From Euzebya tangerina (GTDB taxonomy: Bacteria; Actinomycetota; Nitriliruptoria; Euzebyales; Euzebyaceae), in the NCBI RefSeq assembly GCF_003074135.1, contig NZ_PPDK01000001.1:3381265-3445264 (forward strand): 64,000 nt of DNA, in the 5' to 3' direction. The position numbers and the translations under genes are program-made. The notes below the pieces were generated by a model. The model was not told the DNA's origin and did not search any database. It was given only the letters and a program-made list of their open reading frames with translations. This document shows positions 1 through 8,355 of the stretch, one piece after another. How positions within the stretch are numbered: the stretch's first letter is position 1; every line of letters begins with the position of its first letter.

Positions 1-937
1 GCCGAACGCCAGGTCCGAGCGTGAGCAGCCAGCCGATCAGCTCGTCGGGATCCCAGGTGCGGATGGTGAAGCGGCGCCAGCTGCCGGCGCCACCCCCATC
101 GGGCGCCGGAACGCCGGCGCCATCCCGATCGGGCGCCGGAACGCCGGCGCCACTGCTGCGGCGCGCCACCTGCCACGCGGTCGCCTCATCCGCATCCACC
201 ACAGCATCGATGGGCTCACCTGTGGCACCAGGCACCACCTCGGCCGGATCCGGGGGGACGTCGGGGACGTCCACGACCCCAGGGTCGCCGGTGGGACGGA
301 CCTCGCCGTCGATCCGGTCCAGCCGGAAGGTCCGCTCCGCGGCCTTGTCGACGTCGACGCCCCGGAGATACCAGCGGCCACGCCAGTGCAGGAGGGCGTG
401 TGGCTCGACCAGCCGTGTGGTCGCCGTGGCTGCCGTCGCAGTCTGCGCCACCGACCGGTAGGCGAACCGGACACGCTGCTTGGCCAGCAACGCATCGGTC
501 AGCACCGCCCGGTTGGGGGCGTCCATGCCGAGTTCGAGCGGCACGCGCTGCTGGACGCGCTGCTCCCCGACCAGGTTCGCGTCCACGGCCAGCTTGTCGA
601 GGGCTGGCGCGGCCTCGTCTGCCAGGCCGGTGAGCTGCACCGACAACGCCAACGCCGTCAGCTCCGTCGGGTCCAGTGCGATCGGCGAGAGGTCGTAGTC
701 CTTCGGGTCGATCCGGTATCCCAGGGTCTCGTCGAAGCGGTCCAACTTCTCGGTCTCCAGCGGGATTCCCAGTGCACGCAGGTCGGCCTTGTCACGCTCG
801 AACATGCGTCGCCAGGCCGAGTCGCGCTCACCCTGGTAGCCGGCCACGCGCTGGTTGATCTGATCCACCGTCAGCGGTCGCCGAGTCTCACGCAGGGCAA
901 TCACAAGATTTACTAAGCGTTCAAGACGGTCAACCAC
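1..937 (-). CDS. WYL-domain transcriptional regulator, PafB-like (3' end outside window)
   Basis: Partial gene reading off the left edge. The start is taken as the GTG at 937, which gives an N-terminus (VVDRLERLVNLVIALRE) typical of PafB/PafC-type regulators with a winged-helix domain. The middle is the WYL ligand-binding fold: an EPHALLHWRGRWYLRG stretch followed by RTFRLDRIDG. Family members control the mycobacterial DNA-damage response (PafBC) or other stress genes; pafBC is often close to the proteasome genes, and pafA lies about 6 kb away here. A Pro/Gly/Ala linker, made by a 30-bp tandem duplication, splits the WYL part from the C-terminal extension. The gene is divergent from the penicillin-binding protein. 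Whether it is pafB, pafC or an unrelated WYL regulator cannot be decided from this fragment. Confidence 0.8.
   Translation of the reverse strand, partial: MVDRLERLVNLVIALRETRRPLTVDQINQRVAGYQGERDSAWRRMFERDKADLRALGIPLETEKLDRFDETLGYRIDPKDYDLSPIALDPTELTALALSVQLTGLADEAAPALDKLAVDANLVGEQRVQQRVPLELGMDAPNRAVLTDALLAKQRVRFAYRSVAQTATAATATTRLVEPHALLHWRGRWYLRGVDVDKAAERTFRLDRIDGEVRPTGDPGVVDVPDVPPDPAEVVPGATGEPIDAVVDADEATAWQVARRSSGAGVPAPDRDGAGVPAPDGGGAGSWRRFTIRTWDPDELIGWLLTLGPGVR
91..150. repeat. Two tandem 30-bp repeats inside the WYL regulator gene
   Basis: Positions 91-120 and 121-150 are near-identical 30-mers (shared core GGGCGCCGGAACGCCGGCGC, with small differences near the start of each unit). In the reading frame of the minus-strand regulator they encode a repeated GAGVPAPD-type linker, so the duplication is in frame and probably affects only an interdomain linker. 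Confidence 0.75.
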
Positions 938-1024
938 ATGGTGAAGGGTAGTCGCGGCGGTGGAAGGTTCCGACGTACCGTTGCACCATGGGGGCAGGAC
1001 CTGCCCGGAGAGTCAAGGGAAACC

Positions 1025-3616
1025 GTGACCACCGTCGATACTCGTGACCTTGCTACGCGCGCCGCCAAGGGCGGCGCGTTGATTCTGCTGCGGACGAGTG
1101 CACTCTTCGCCGGGCTGGTCGTCGGCTTCCTCATCCTCGGGTGGGTCGCAACGATGCTGCTCACCCCGGCGACGACGGGGTTCGCCAACAGCGTCGGGTA
1201 CGGCTTCCAGGTCCCCCCGGCGGTCCAGCTCGCCGGGCTCGACCAGACGTCCACGGTGTACGCCGCCGACGGCAGCATCATCGCCGTGCTCCACGACGAG
1301 GTCGACCGGACCATCGTCGACCTCGACTCCGTCCCACCCCACGTCCAGAACGCCGTCCTGGCGGCCGAGGACCGGCGCTTCTACCAGCACGAGGGCTACG
1401 ACGTCGAGGGCCTGGGCCGCGCCCTCTTCCAGAACGTCCGCAGTGGTGACATCAACCAGGGTGGGTCGACGATCACCCAACAGCTCGCCAAGAGCGAGGT
1501 CGGTGATGAGCTGTCGCTGCAGCGCAAGCTGACCGAGATCGCCTTCGCCCGTGCGCTGGAGGCACAGCTGACCAAGGAGGAGATCCTCGAGCGGTACCTC
1601 AACCAGGTCTACTTCGGCAGCGGCGCCTACGGCATCGCTGCGGCCGCGGAGGAGTTCTTCCGGGTGGACGTGGCGGACCTCACGCCATCGCAGGCCGCAA
1701 CCCTGGCCGGCCAGATCCGCTCACCCGGTGCAACGAACCCTCGCAGCTTCCCCGACATCGCCCTCCGTCGTCGTGACGAGATCCTGGTCGCGATGGTCGA
1801 GGAGGGGTGGCTCGAGGAGGGCCGTCTGGCCGCCGAGTTGGACACCCCCCTGGAGATCGCGCCGCAGATCATCGAGCAGCCCTCCGACCCCTACATCGCG
1901 GAGGCCGTCAAGCAGGAGTTCTACACCCTCGAGGCGTTCGGCGACAACCGGCTCGAGCGCAACGACGCGCTGCTCAACGGCGGCCTCGAGATCGAGACGT
2001 CCTTCGACCCCCGCCTGCAGGCCATCGCCCGCGACGCCGTCCTGCGCTACATGCCCGAGCAGAGCCCGACCGCAGCGCTCAGCTCCGTGGATCCCCGGAC
2101 CGGTCAGATCCGTGCCATCTTCGGCGGCACCGACTTCGAGCAGGAGCAGTTCAACTTCGCCACGCAGGGTCGGCGGCAGCCAGGGTCGGGCTGGAAGCCG
2201 TTCGTCATGGCGACGGCGCTCGAGATCGGCTTCTCCCCCTCCATGGCACTGCCGGGCACCAGCCCGATGACCTTCCCCACCGGGGACACCTGGGAGACGC
2301 GCGGCGTCAAGAACTTCGGCAACGCCAGCTACGGCAACCTGACCATGAGCAGCGCCCTCGTGCGATCGGTCAACACCGCGTTCGCCCAACTGATGCTGAT
2401 CGTCGGTCCGGAGAACGTGGTGTCGTTGACCGAGGAGCTCGGCGTCAACGTCGAAGCCGCACTTCGCAACCCCGACACCGGCGAGATGATCATCAATCCT
2501 TCCATCGCCCTGGGGGGCCTGAGCGTGGGCGTCACGACCTTGGAGATGGCCGGGGCGTACGGCGCGTTCGCCAACGCTGGCGCCTTCATCCGGCCGACCC
2601 TGATCGACCGCGTGACCGACCAGCAGGGCAACGTGTTGTACGAGCGGGACCTCACCCCTCAGCAGGTCCACGACCCCGTGGTCAATCAGATCATGGTCGA
2701 CACCATGCAAGGTGTGGTCTCCGGCGGGACGGCCACGCGGGCCAGCATCGCCAACCTTGGCTGGCGCGCAGCCGGCAAGACCGGCACCTCGCAGTCCAAC
2801 GCCGACGCCTGGTTCACCGGGTACACGCCGGTCCTGTCGACCTCGGTGTGGGTCGGCCGGCCCGAGGGTCAGATCGCCATGAGTGGGGTCTCCAGCGGCC
2901 GGCAGCCGGCCCAGATCTGGCACGACTTCATGGAGCAGGCCCTGGCCGGGGTCGAGCCGATCCCGTTCCCCACAGAGCCACCCGGCGGGTTCGAGCAGGC
3001 CGAGGCCGAAGAGGGGGAGGTCGAGGTCCCCGACGTTCGTCAGCTGCAGGAGTTCGACGCGCTGCGGGAGCTGGCCGACATCGGCTTGTCCGCCTCCACC
3101 ACTGAGGTGGACAGCGCGCGGCCGGCGGGCAGTGTGGTGTGGCAGCAGCCTCGTGGCGGGACCGTGGTGAACACCGGGGAGCAGGTCGTCCTCGGGATCT
3201 CCACCGGGCGGGCACCCCCGACCCCCGTCCCCGTCGCGGCAACCGAGGAGCCCACGGAGGAGCCGGAGGAGACCGAGGTCCCCGAACCGGTCGTCACGCC
3301 TCCCCCGGAGGCACCACCGGTCGACGCGGCACCACCACCTCCGCCGCCAGCGGACCCTGCACCACCACCGAACAACAACCCGCCACCGGGTGAGCAGGCG
3401 CCGGGCAACCCCGAGCCACCTCCGCCGGAGGAGCCGGCTCCGCTCCCACCGGAGCCCGAACCGCAGCCGGAGCCCGAGCCGCAGCCGGAGCCCGAACCGG
3501 CGCCTCCGCCCGAGGCCCCACCGGCCGCGCCACCTCCCGAGGCTCCGGCACCCGAGCCGCCACCGCCTGATCCGGCCGGGGCGGGCCGTGACGGTGCTGC
3601 CGGCGGCGGGGCTTGA
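1025..3616 (+). CDS. Bifunctional class A penicillin-binding protein with PASTA domain
   Basis: Peptidoglycan synthase of 863 residues. After a short cytoplasmic tail and one membrane helix comes a GT51 glycosyltransferase domain (AAEDRRFYQH near residue 113, GGSTITQQLAK, EEILERYLNQVYFG). The penicillin-binding transpeptidase domain has SGWK (Ser near 388), SVN (near 449) and KTGTS (near 585). A single PASTA domain spans about residues 667-730, and the last 130 residues are a Pro/Glu-rich tail that probably crosses or decorates the wall. GTG 1025 is preferred because a purine-rich GGAGAG/AAGGGA stretch precedes it; the upstream in-frame ATG at 938 abuts the divergent regulator start. The stop overlaps the next gene's start, indicating a two-gene operon. 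Confidence 0.9.
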   Translation: MTTVDTRDLATRAAKGGALILLRTSALFAGLVVGFLILGWVATMLLTPATTGFANSVGYGFQVPPAVQLAGLDQTSTVYAADGSIIAVLHDEVDRTIVDLDSVPPHVQNAVLAAEDRRFYQHEGYDVEGLGRALFQNVRSGDINQGGSTITQQLAKSEVGDELSLQRKLTEIAFARALEAQLTKEEILERYLNQVYFGSGAYGIAAAAEEFFRVDVADLTPSQAATLAGQIRSPGATNPRSFPDIALRRRDEILVAMVEEGWLEEGRLAAELDTPLEIAPQIIEQPSDPYIAEAVKQEFYTLEAFGDNRLERNDALLNGGLEIETSFDPRLQAIARDAVLRYMPEQSPTAALSSVDPRTGQIRAIFGGTDFEQEQFNFATQGRRQPGSGWKPFVMATALEIGFSPSMALPGTSPMTFPTGDTWETRGVKNFGNASYGNLTMSSALVRSVNTAFAQLMLIVGPENVVSLTEELGVNVEAALRNPDTGEMIINPSIALGGLSVGVTTLEMAGAYGAFANAGAFIRPTLIDRVTDQQGNVLYERDLTPQQVHDPVVNQIMVDTMQGVVSGGTATRASIANLGWRAAGKTGTSQSNADAWFTGYTPVLSTSVWVGRPEGQIAMSGVSSGRQPAQIWHDFMEQALAGVEPIPFPTEPPGGFEQAEAEEGEVEVPDVRQLQEFDALRELADIGLSASTTEVDSARPAGSVVWQQPRGGTVVNTGEQVVLGISTGRAPPTPVPVAATEEPTEEPEETEVPEPVVTPPPEAPPVDAAPPPPPPADPAPPPNNNPPPGEQAPGNPEPPPPEEPAPLPPEPEPQPEPEPQPEPEPAPPPEAPPAAPPPEAPAPEPPPPDPAGAGRDGAAGGGA

Positions 3617-4353
3617 GCCGCGCAAAGCCGGCTGCTGATCGGCGGATCCTGATGGTCGTGCCGACGCTCAACGAGGACGCGTCGGTCGAGAAGGTGCTCA
3701 GCGGGGTGCTGGACACCGGGGCCGATGTCCTGGTTGTGGATGATGGCTCGCAGGACCAGACCGTGCCGATCGTGGAGCGTGTGGCTGCCAGTCGGCCGGG
3801 GGTCCACCTGATGCAGCGGGGGCGGAAGCTGGGTCTGGGCTCGGCCTACCGCGACGGGTTCCGGTGGGGGATGCGGCGTGGCTACGACGTGTTCGGGGAG
3901 ATGGACGCCGACCTGTCCCACGACCCTGGCAGTCTGCCCGATCTGATCGCGGGGCTCGAGGTCGCGGACCTCGTCATCGGCTCGCGGTACGTGGCCGGCG
4001 GGGCAGTTGAGGCCTGGCCGGTCTCACGACGCTGGCTGTCGCAGGGTGGCAACGCCTACGTGCGGCTGTGGACCGGTCTGCCGGTGCGGGACTGCACCGC
4101 CGGGTTTCGGCTGTACCACCGCGAGGTCATCCAGGCGATCGACATGGCCTTGGTCCACTCCGAGGGGTACGCCTTCCAGATCGAGATGGGCCTGCGGACC
4201 TGGCGGCTGGGGTTCGACATCCTCGAGGTTCCGATCACCTTCACCGAACGGCAGGAGGGCGTGTCGAAGATGAGCAAGGCGATCGTGGCCGAAGCGCTCT
4301 GGCGGGTCCCGATGTGGGCCCGCCACCGTGGCGTCCGCCAGCGGCGTCGCTGA
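3613..4353 (+). CDS. Polyprenol-phosphate mannosyltransferase-like GT2 glycosyltransferase
   Basis: A 246-residue GT-A fold enzyme resembling dolichol/polyprenol monophosphomannose synthases. These transfer mannose from GDP-mannose to polyprenyl phosphate at the inner membrane face, supplying mannose for glycolipids and protein mannosylation. VVPTLNE at the N-terminus, DDGSQD near residue 42 and DADLSHDP near residue 98 (nucleotide and metal binding) are diagnostic, as is the GSRYVAGG segment. There is no C-terminal membrane domain, so this is the short single-domain form. The TTG start overlaps the stop of the penicillin-binding protein by four bases, consistent with translational coupling. 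The sugar specificity is inferred. Confidence 0.85.
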   Translation: MSRAKPAADRRILMVVPTLNEDASVEKVLSGVLDTGADVLVVDDGSQDQTVPIVERVAASRPGVHLMQRGRKLGLGSAYRDGFRWGMRRGYDVFGEMDADLSHDPGSLPDLIAGLEVADLVIGSRYVAGGAVEAWPVSRRWLSQGGNAYVRLWTGLPVRDCTAGFRLYHREVIQAIDMALVHSEGYAFQIEMGLRTWRLGFDILEVPITFTERQEGVSKMSKAIVAEALWRVPMWARHRGVRQRRR

Positions 4354-4368
4354 TCCGGGGGCCGCTCT

Positions 4369-4637
4369 ACTCCCGGTACACGGTCGCTGATCCGGGGCCC
4401 GCTCTACTTTCGGTACACGGTCTCGCCGGCCCACTCTCGGTACACGATCTCATCGGCCCACTTTCGGTACACGATCTCGCCGGCCCACTCTCGGTACACG
4501 ATCTCATCGGCCCCACTTTCGGTACGCAAGTGGCGGCGGCTCACGGCTCGGTGTGCTGAGAGTTCTCCCTGAGCCGCACCCTTCGAACTCTGGGAACACG
4601 CTGTGAGACGAGCAGCCGCCTGTCGTGTACCGAAAGT
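4369..4637. repeat. Left repeat array beside AbiEi/DUF559-like gene (ACTYTCGGTACACG family)
   Basis: This fills the gap between the glycosyltransferase and the AbiEi-like gene. Forward copies of ACTYTCGGTACACG begin at 4369, 4406, 4433, 4460, 4487 and 4515; the middle ones lie in a strict 27-28 bp tandem whose flanks alternate between CTCGCCGGCCC and CTCATCGGCCC. More diverged copies follow at 4551 (reverse), 4587 (forward) and 4625 (reverse, GTGTACCGAAAGT). No open reading frame or RNA gene was recognised here. Because the whole unit repeats, without unique spacers, this is not a CRISPR array. The same motif recurs on the other side of the gene. Confidence 0.85.
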
Positions 4638-4680
4638 CCTCGTCACCCCTGCCCGTCCGCTAGGTGGGGTGTGGGGTGCG

Positions 4681-5679
4681 CTACCCCGTCGGAGCCAACG
4701 TGTGGAGGTCGGTACGCCGAAGCTCGGACGCAGGGAGTGCCGGACAGACGAGTTCGCCTTTGAGGATCTGCTGTTCCCTCCAACGCCGGACTCCGTGGAT
4801 GAACTCAGCCAGGCCAGCTGGATCTTGGAGCATGGACTTCGTGACGACGATCACTCGGTACCCAAGGCGCTCGAGTGCGTAGCGTCGGGAGGCGTCCCGA
4901 TCCGCCGAACCGTCATGGGGGCTTCCGTCGTACTCGATGATCAAGCCCGCGGAGAGGAAGACGAAGTCCACCCGGAGCTTCCCGTGAACGGTGACCTGAC
5001 AGTCGGGCAGGGGCGGGAACGGCTCGAACACCTCGCGGAACAGTCGTCGTTCGCCCTCGCTCTCCTGGTTGAACGCCCCGGAGGACCAGAAGTCCAGCAG
5101 CCGTTTCGCTCCTGCTCCGGGGAGACTTCGCCAGTGCTCCACCGCCTCCTCGAGGCGAAGCACTCGCGCGCTGCGCAACGAGTCGACCGCTGAGCGGACC
5201 GCGGGGTCTGACAGTTGGCCGGGCAGCGCCGCGTCCGCCAACGCCCGGGCAGGACTCGCGAGCGGTAGCCCTCGGACTCGCCAGACATCTACGTCGTCCA
5301 TGCGGACCCTCCGGGGTCGGTACACCTCCGGCGCGGTGCGTGGACTTCGAGAACGGTCCACCAGGACCAGGGGTCTCATCGGAAGGGTGAAGCCGGCCGC
5401 GTCGAAGAGTGCCAGAGCGGCCCCGCCGGTGATCGCGACCGCATCCTTGCCCTCAACAGCTCGCTGGGAGAGGTAGCGGACCGGAACGTGGAGGCACTGA
5501 TCAGGTGGGCGGCGACCCTGAGCCAATCGGTAGATGCCGTGCAGGAGCCGCTCGGTGTCTCCGTCATGGGCCCACGAGGCCGCCACGAGTCGATTGACCC
5601 CCACCCGTCTCAGCTGTGCGGCGGAGAGGATGCGGCCGGGATCGGCCTTGAATGCGTCGATGACGTGCTTTGGAATCAT
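4681..5679 (-). CDS. AbiEi-antitoxin-like protein with C-terminal DUF559/Vsr-like nuclease domain
   Basis: A 332-residue protein. The N-terminal ~60 residues look like the winged-helix of type IV AbiEi-family antitoxins (ILSAAQLRRVGVNRLVAASWA followed by a LLHGIYRLA wing). The middle resembles the AbiEi C-terminal region (ITGGAALALFDAAG, SPARALADAAL). The last ~120 residues carry a PD-(D/E)xK-like core: an acidic residue in SEGERRLFRE, RVDFVF, then IIEYDG and a conserved YALERLGYRVIVVT strand. No AbiEii toxin partner lies next to it, so it is an orphan. Such solo genes are frequent in actinobacteria and their function is not established. What stands out here is the pair of flanking repeat arrays, which suggests the protein and repeats form a unit; a role in binding or cutting them is inference. 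Confidence 0.75.
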   Translation of the reverse strand: MIPKHVIDAFKADPGRILSAAQLRRVGVNRLVAASWAHDGDTERLLHGIYRLAQGRRPPDQCLHVPVRYLSQRAVEGKDAVAITGGAALALFDAAGFTLPMRPLVLVDRSRSPRTAPEVYRPRRVRMDDVDVWRVRGLPLASPARALADAALPGQLSDPAVRSAVDSLRSARVLRLEEAVEHWRSLPGAGAKRLLDFWSSGAFNQESEGERRLFREVFEPFPPLPDCQVTVHGKLRVDFVFLSAGLIIEYDGSPHDGSADRDASRRYALERLGYRVIVVTKSMLQDPAGLAEFIHGVRRWREQQILKGELVCPALPASELRRTDLHTLAPTG

Positions 5680-5789
5680 GCTGTCAGGGTGCGCGATCGC
5701 AGGCGACGTCCGAGGCGCCCTGTGGACAACCTGTGAATAACCGAGCCCACGCGGTCGCCGCAGGCGTTCTGGCGACTTGGCCCCATCTG

Positions 5790-6049
5790 ACTCTCAGTAC
5801 ACGATTCGACCCCACTCGCGCCCTGCCCGTGCACCCAGAGTCACAGATGAGCAGGTCAGAGGGGCCCTCTCGGTACAGGCACCGGTGATGTTGCAGACGT
5901 GGTGCACCGAGAGTCGGCAGCACGGCCACGATGTACCGAGAGTCGGCCCTGAAGGCCGCGATGTACTCAGAGTCGGCCACGGCGCACCGAAAGTCGGCAG
6001 CACGGCCAGTACCCAGAGTTGGCCCCGAAGACCACCGTGTACCGAGAGT
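5790..6049. repeat. Right repeat array upstream of the AbiEi/DUF559-like gene
   Basis: The 397-base gap between the AbiEi-like start and the SCO6745-like stop holds about nine more copies of the left-array motif. They are forward at 5790 and 5866 and reverse (GTGTACCGAGAGTCGGC type) at 5829, 5902, 5931, 5961, 5982, 6008 and 6037, spaced 21-39 bp. Most copies are inverted relative to the left array, so the gene lies between two arrays facing each other. Copies are more diverged than on the left. No other feature was seen in the gap. Confidence 0.8.
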
Positions 6050-6076
6050 CGGGATCAGGGCCCGGAGTGGACCGGC

Positions 6077-6928
6077 TCAGCCAGGCCGGCTGGGCAGCGG
6101 ATACGGACGGGGGTAGGCCTCCCCCTCGTTCAAGGCCGCCGCCAAGGGAGCGAGCAGGTCCCACAGCCGGAGCGAGTCCTCCTCCCCCAGCGCAGCCCAC
6201 GGCCGGGACGCGAGTTGGTCGGTCCGCTGTTCGATCTCCTCGCGTAGTGCCCGCCCGGCGTCGGTCAGACCATCGCCGTCGTGCAGAGCCCGGGCCTGCA
6301 GGGCCGCCACGGCGGCACCCCACGCCTCGTCGTCCCAGAAGCGCGACTTCTGCAGGAAGCGCTGTGACACCCGGTCCTGCCACCCCGTATAGAGAACCAG
6401 GGCCTCGACGGCCCCGACCCCCTCCCCCACCAGGGCGGCGATGTGCCCGTCGCCGCGGTACTCCCGCAGCATCGTCACCCGTTGGAAGAGGTCCGCGAAC
6501 GGCGTACCCGGCAACTCGACACCCGCATTGGCGGCCGCCAGCGGTCGGCCTTCGAAGCTGCAGGCGGCCACGGCTCGCCCGGCCAACTCGGTTGCCTCCT
6601 CCAGTCCATCCGTCGGTGCGTCCACCCGCTCATACACCGCCTCGATTCCCGCGGCGCGGGCGGTCAGCAGATCATCCGGCGAGGCCACGGACCACGTCGC
6701 GGGCAGCGCCTGCTGGAAGAGCAACGGGTTGAAGTTGTAGAAGGTCGCCGCTGCCACCTCCGGTCCCACGGGCCCCATCGGCGCTGCCCGACCGGCGATG
6801 TACCCCTGCCCGCGGGGCTCGAGTCCCATCACGGCGTACCGCTCCTGCACCTCCGCCGCGAAGTAGAGGATGGCGTGGACGGGTTCGATGACACCGTGCA
6901 TGGCACGGGCCAGCTCTGCGGGGGTCAC
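6077..6928 (-). CDS. SCO6745-family protein of unknown function
   Basis: A 283-residue soluble, mainly helical protein. The start (ARAMHGVIEPVHAILYFAAEV), the GYIAGRAAPMGPV segment and the FYNFNPLLFQQALP segment match the actinobacterial SCO6745-like family, which is annotated only as hypothetical (SalK-like). No signal peptide or membrane helix is visible. It lies 30 bp downstream of pafA on the same strand and could be the last gene of the proteasome-region transcript, but no functional link is known. Confidence 0.7.
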   Translation of the reverse strand: MTPAELARAMHGVIEPVHAILYFAAEVQERYAVMGLEPRGQGYIAGRAAPMGPVGPEVAAATFYNFNPLLFQQALPATWSVASPDDLLTARAAGIEAVYERVDAPTDGLEEATELAGRAVAACSFEGRPLAAANAGVELPGTPFADLFQRVTMLREYRGDGHIAALVGEGVGAVEALVLYTGWQDRVSQRFLQKSRFWDDEAWGAAVAALQARALHDGDGLTDAGRALREEIEQRTDQLASRPWAALGEEDSLRLWDLLAPLAAALNEGEAYPRPYPLPSRPG

Positions 6929-6957
6929 AGTGGCTCCTCAGATGGTGATGACTCGAC

Positions 6958-8313
6958 TCACATCGAGTTGATCAGCTTGGCGACCCGCTCGTCGGAGGAC
7001 TGGAACGGGTCCTTGCAGAGCACCGTCCGCTGCGCCTGGTCGTTCAGCTTCAGGTGCACCCAGTCCACGGTGAAGTCCCGCCGTTTTGCCTTGGCCTGCC
7101 GGATGAAGTCACCCCGGAGCTTCGCACGCGTGGTCTGTGGCGGCATGGACATCGCGGTGGAGATCTCGTGATCGTCCGTGACCCGGTCCACCTTGTTGTT
7201 CCGCTGGAGGACGTAGTACAGGCCCCTGCTGGTGTTCACGTCATGGAACTGCAGGTCGAGCATTGCGATCTTGGGATCCGACAGCTCCAACCCACGCTTG
7301 GTGCGGTAGTCCTGGATCAGCTGGTACTTGGTGACCCAGTCGACCTCTCTGGACAGCTTGAGCGGGTCGTCGGACAGCGTGTCCAGGATCCGACCCCACT
7401 CGGCCAGGACGTGGTCGGTCTCGGGATCCGACCCGGTGGACTGCACGAATTGGCTGACCCGCGCGTGGTACTCCCGCTGGATCTGCAGCGCCGACATCTC
7501 GCGCCCGCCCGCGAGCTTCACGCGGCGGCGACAGGTCATGTCGTGGGAGATCTCACGGATGGCCCGGATGGGGTTGTCGAGCGATAGGTCGCGCATCACC
7601 GCCCCCGACTCGATCATCCGCAGCACCAGGTCACAGGTCGCGACCTTCAACCAGGTGGTGTACTCCCCCATGTTGGAGTCGCCGACGATCACGTGGAGGC
7701 GGCGGAACCGCTCGGCGTCGGCGTGTGGCTCGTCGCGGGAGTTGATGATTGGGCGCGACCGCGTCGTGGCGGAGGACAACCCCTCCCAGATGTGCTCCGC
7801 GCGCTGGGAGATCGAGTAGACCGCGCCGCGGGGCGTCTGCAGGACCTTGCCGGCCCCGGCGAAGATCTGGCGGCTGACCAGGAACGGAATCAGCGTGTCG
7901 GCGAGCTTCTGGAACTCGCCGAAGCGGGCGACGAGGTAGTTCTCATGGCTGCCGTAGGAGTTCCCCGCGGAGTCGGTGTTGTTCTTGAAGAGGTAGATGG
8001 TTCCGGCGATCCCCTCCTCGTGCAGCCGCTCCTCCGCCTGGGCGACGAGCCCCTCGAGGATCCGCTCGCCGGCCTTGTCGTGGGCGACAACGGAGCGGAC
8101 GGTGTCGCACTCGGCCGTTGCGTACTCGGGGTGGGATCCGACATCGAGGTACAGGCGTGCACCGTTCTCGAGGAAGACGTTCGAGCTTCGACCCCATGAG
8201 ACGACGCGGCGGAAGAGGTACCGGGCGACCTCGTCGGGTGAGAGCCGCCGCTGTCCGCGGAACGTGCAGGTGACGCCGTACTCGCACTCGATGCCGAAGA
8301 TCCGACGGTGCAT
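6958..8313 (-). CDS. pafA: Pup--protein ligase
   Basis: PafA couples the C-terminal glutamate of the ubiquitin-like protein Pup to substrate lysines, using ATP, and so marks proteins for the proteasome. The 451-residue sequence starts with [11 protein letters not shown], the glutamine-synthetase-like ATP-binding motif, and has the conserved [42 protein letters not shown] and DMTCRRR segments. Length matches the family. In the common actinobacterial order pafA follows prcA; here a Ser/Thr kinase lies between them. Dop, its paralogue and antagonist, is encoded about 4 kb upstream. Confidence 0.96.
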   Translation of the reverse strand: MHRRIFGIECEYGVTCTFRGQRRLSPDEVARYLFRRVVSWGRSSNVFLENGARLYLDVGSHPEYATAECDTVRSVVAHDKAGERILEGLVAQAEERLHEEGIAGTIYLFKNNTDSAGNSYGSHENYLVARFGEFQKLADTLIPFLVSRQIFAGAGKVLQTPRGAVYSISQRAEHIWEGLSSATTRSRPIINSRDEPHADAERFRRLHVIVGDSNMGEYTTWLKVATCDLVLRMIESGAVMRDLSLDNPIRAIREISHDMTCRRRVKLAGGREMSALQIQREYHARVSQFVQSTGSDPETDHVLAEWGRILDTLSDDPLKLSREVDWVTKYQLIQDYRTKRGLELSDPKIAMLDLQFHDVNTSRGLYYVLQRNNKVDRVTDDHEISTAMSMPPQTTRAKLRGDFIRQAKAKRRDFTVDWVHLKLNDQAQRTVLCKDPFQSSDERVAKLINSM

Positions 8314-8355
8314 GAGGGGAGAGGTCCTGACGTCGCTGCGGGTGGTGAGGAGATC

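Noticed and set aside
3239..3600. Repeat element in the Pro/Glu-rich tail of the penicillin-binding protein
   Set aside because: Low-complexity coding sequence of a wall-spanning tail; no precise repeat unit beyond a short EPEPQP duplication.
1721..3625. 634-codon open frame on the minus strand
   Set aside because: It is opposite the penicillin-binding protein, whose domains are complete; the antisense frame is Arg/Gly-rich low complexity typical of GC-rich shadows.
4406..4529. Regular 27-bp tandem resembling a CRISPR array
   Set aside because: The entire unit repeats, there are no unique spacers, no cas genes are near and the same motif occurs in scattered, inverted copies.
4681..5679. Complete AbiE toxin-antitoxin pair
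   Set aside because: No nucleotidyltransferase AbiEii gene is on either side; the gene is an orphan with a fused nuclease-like domain.
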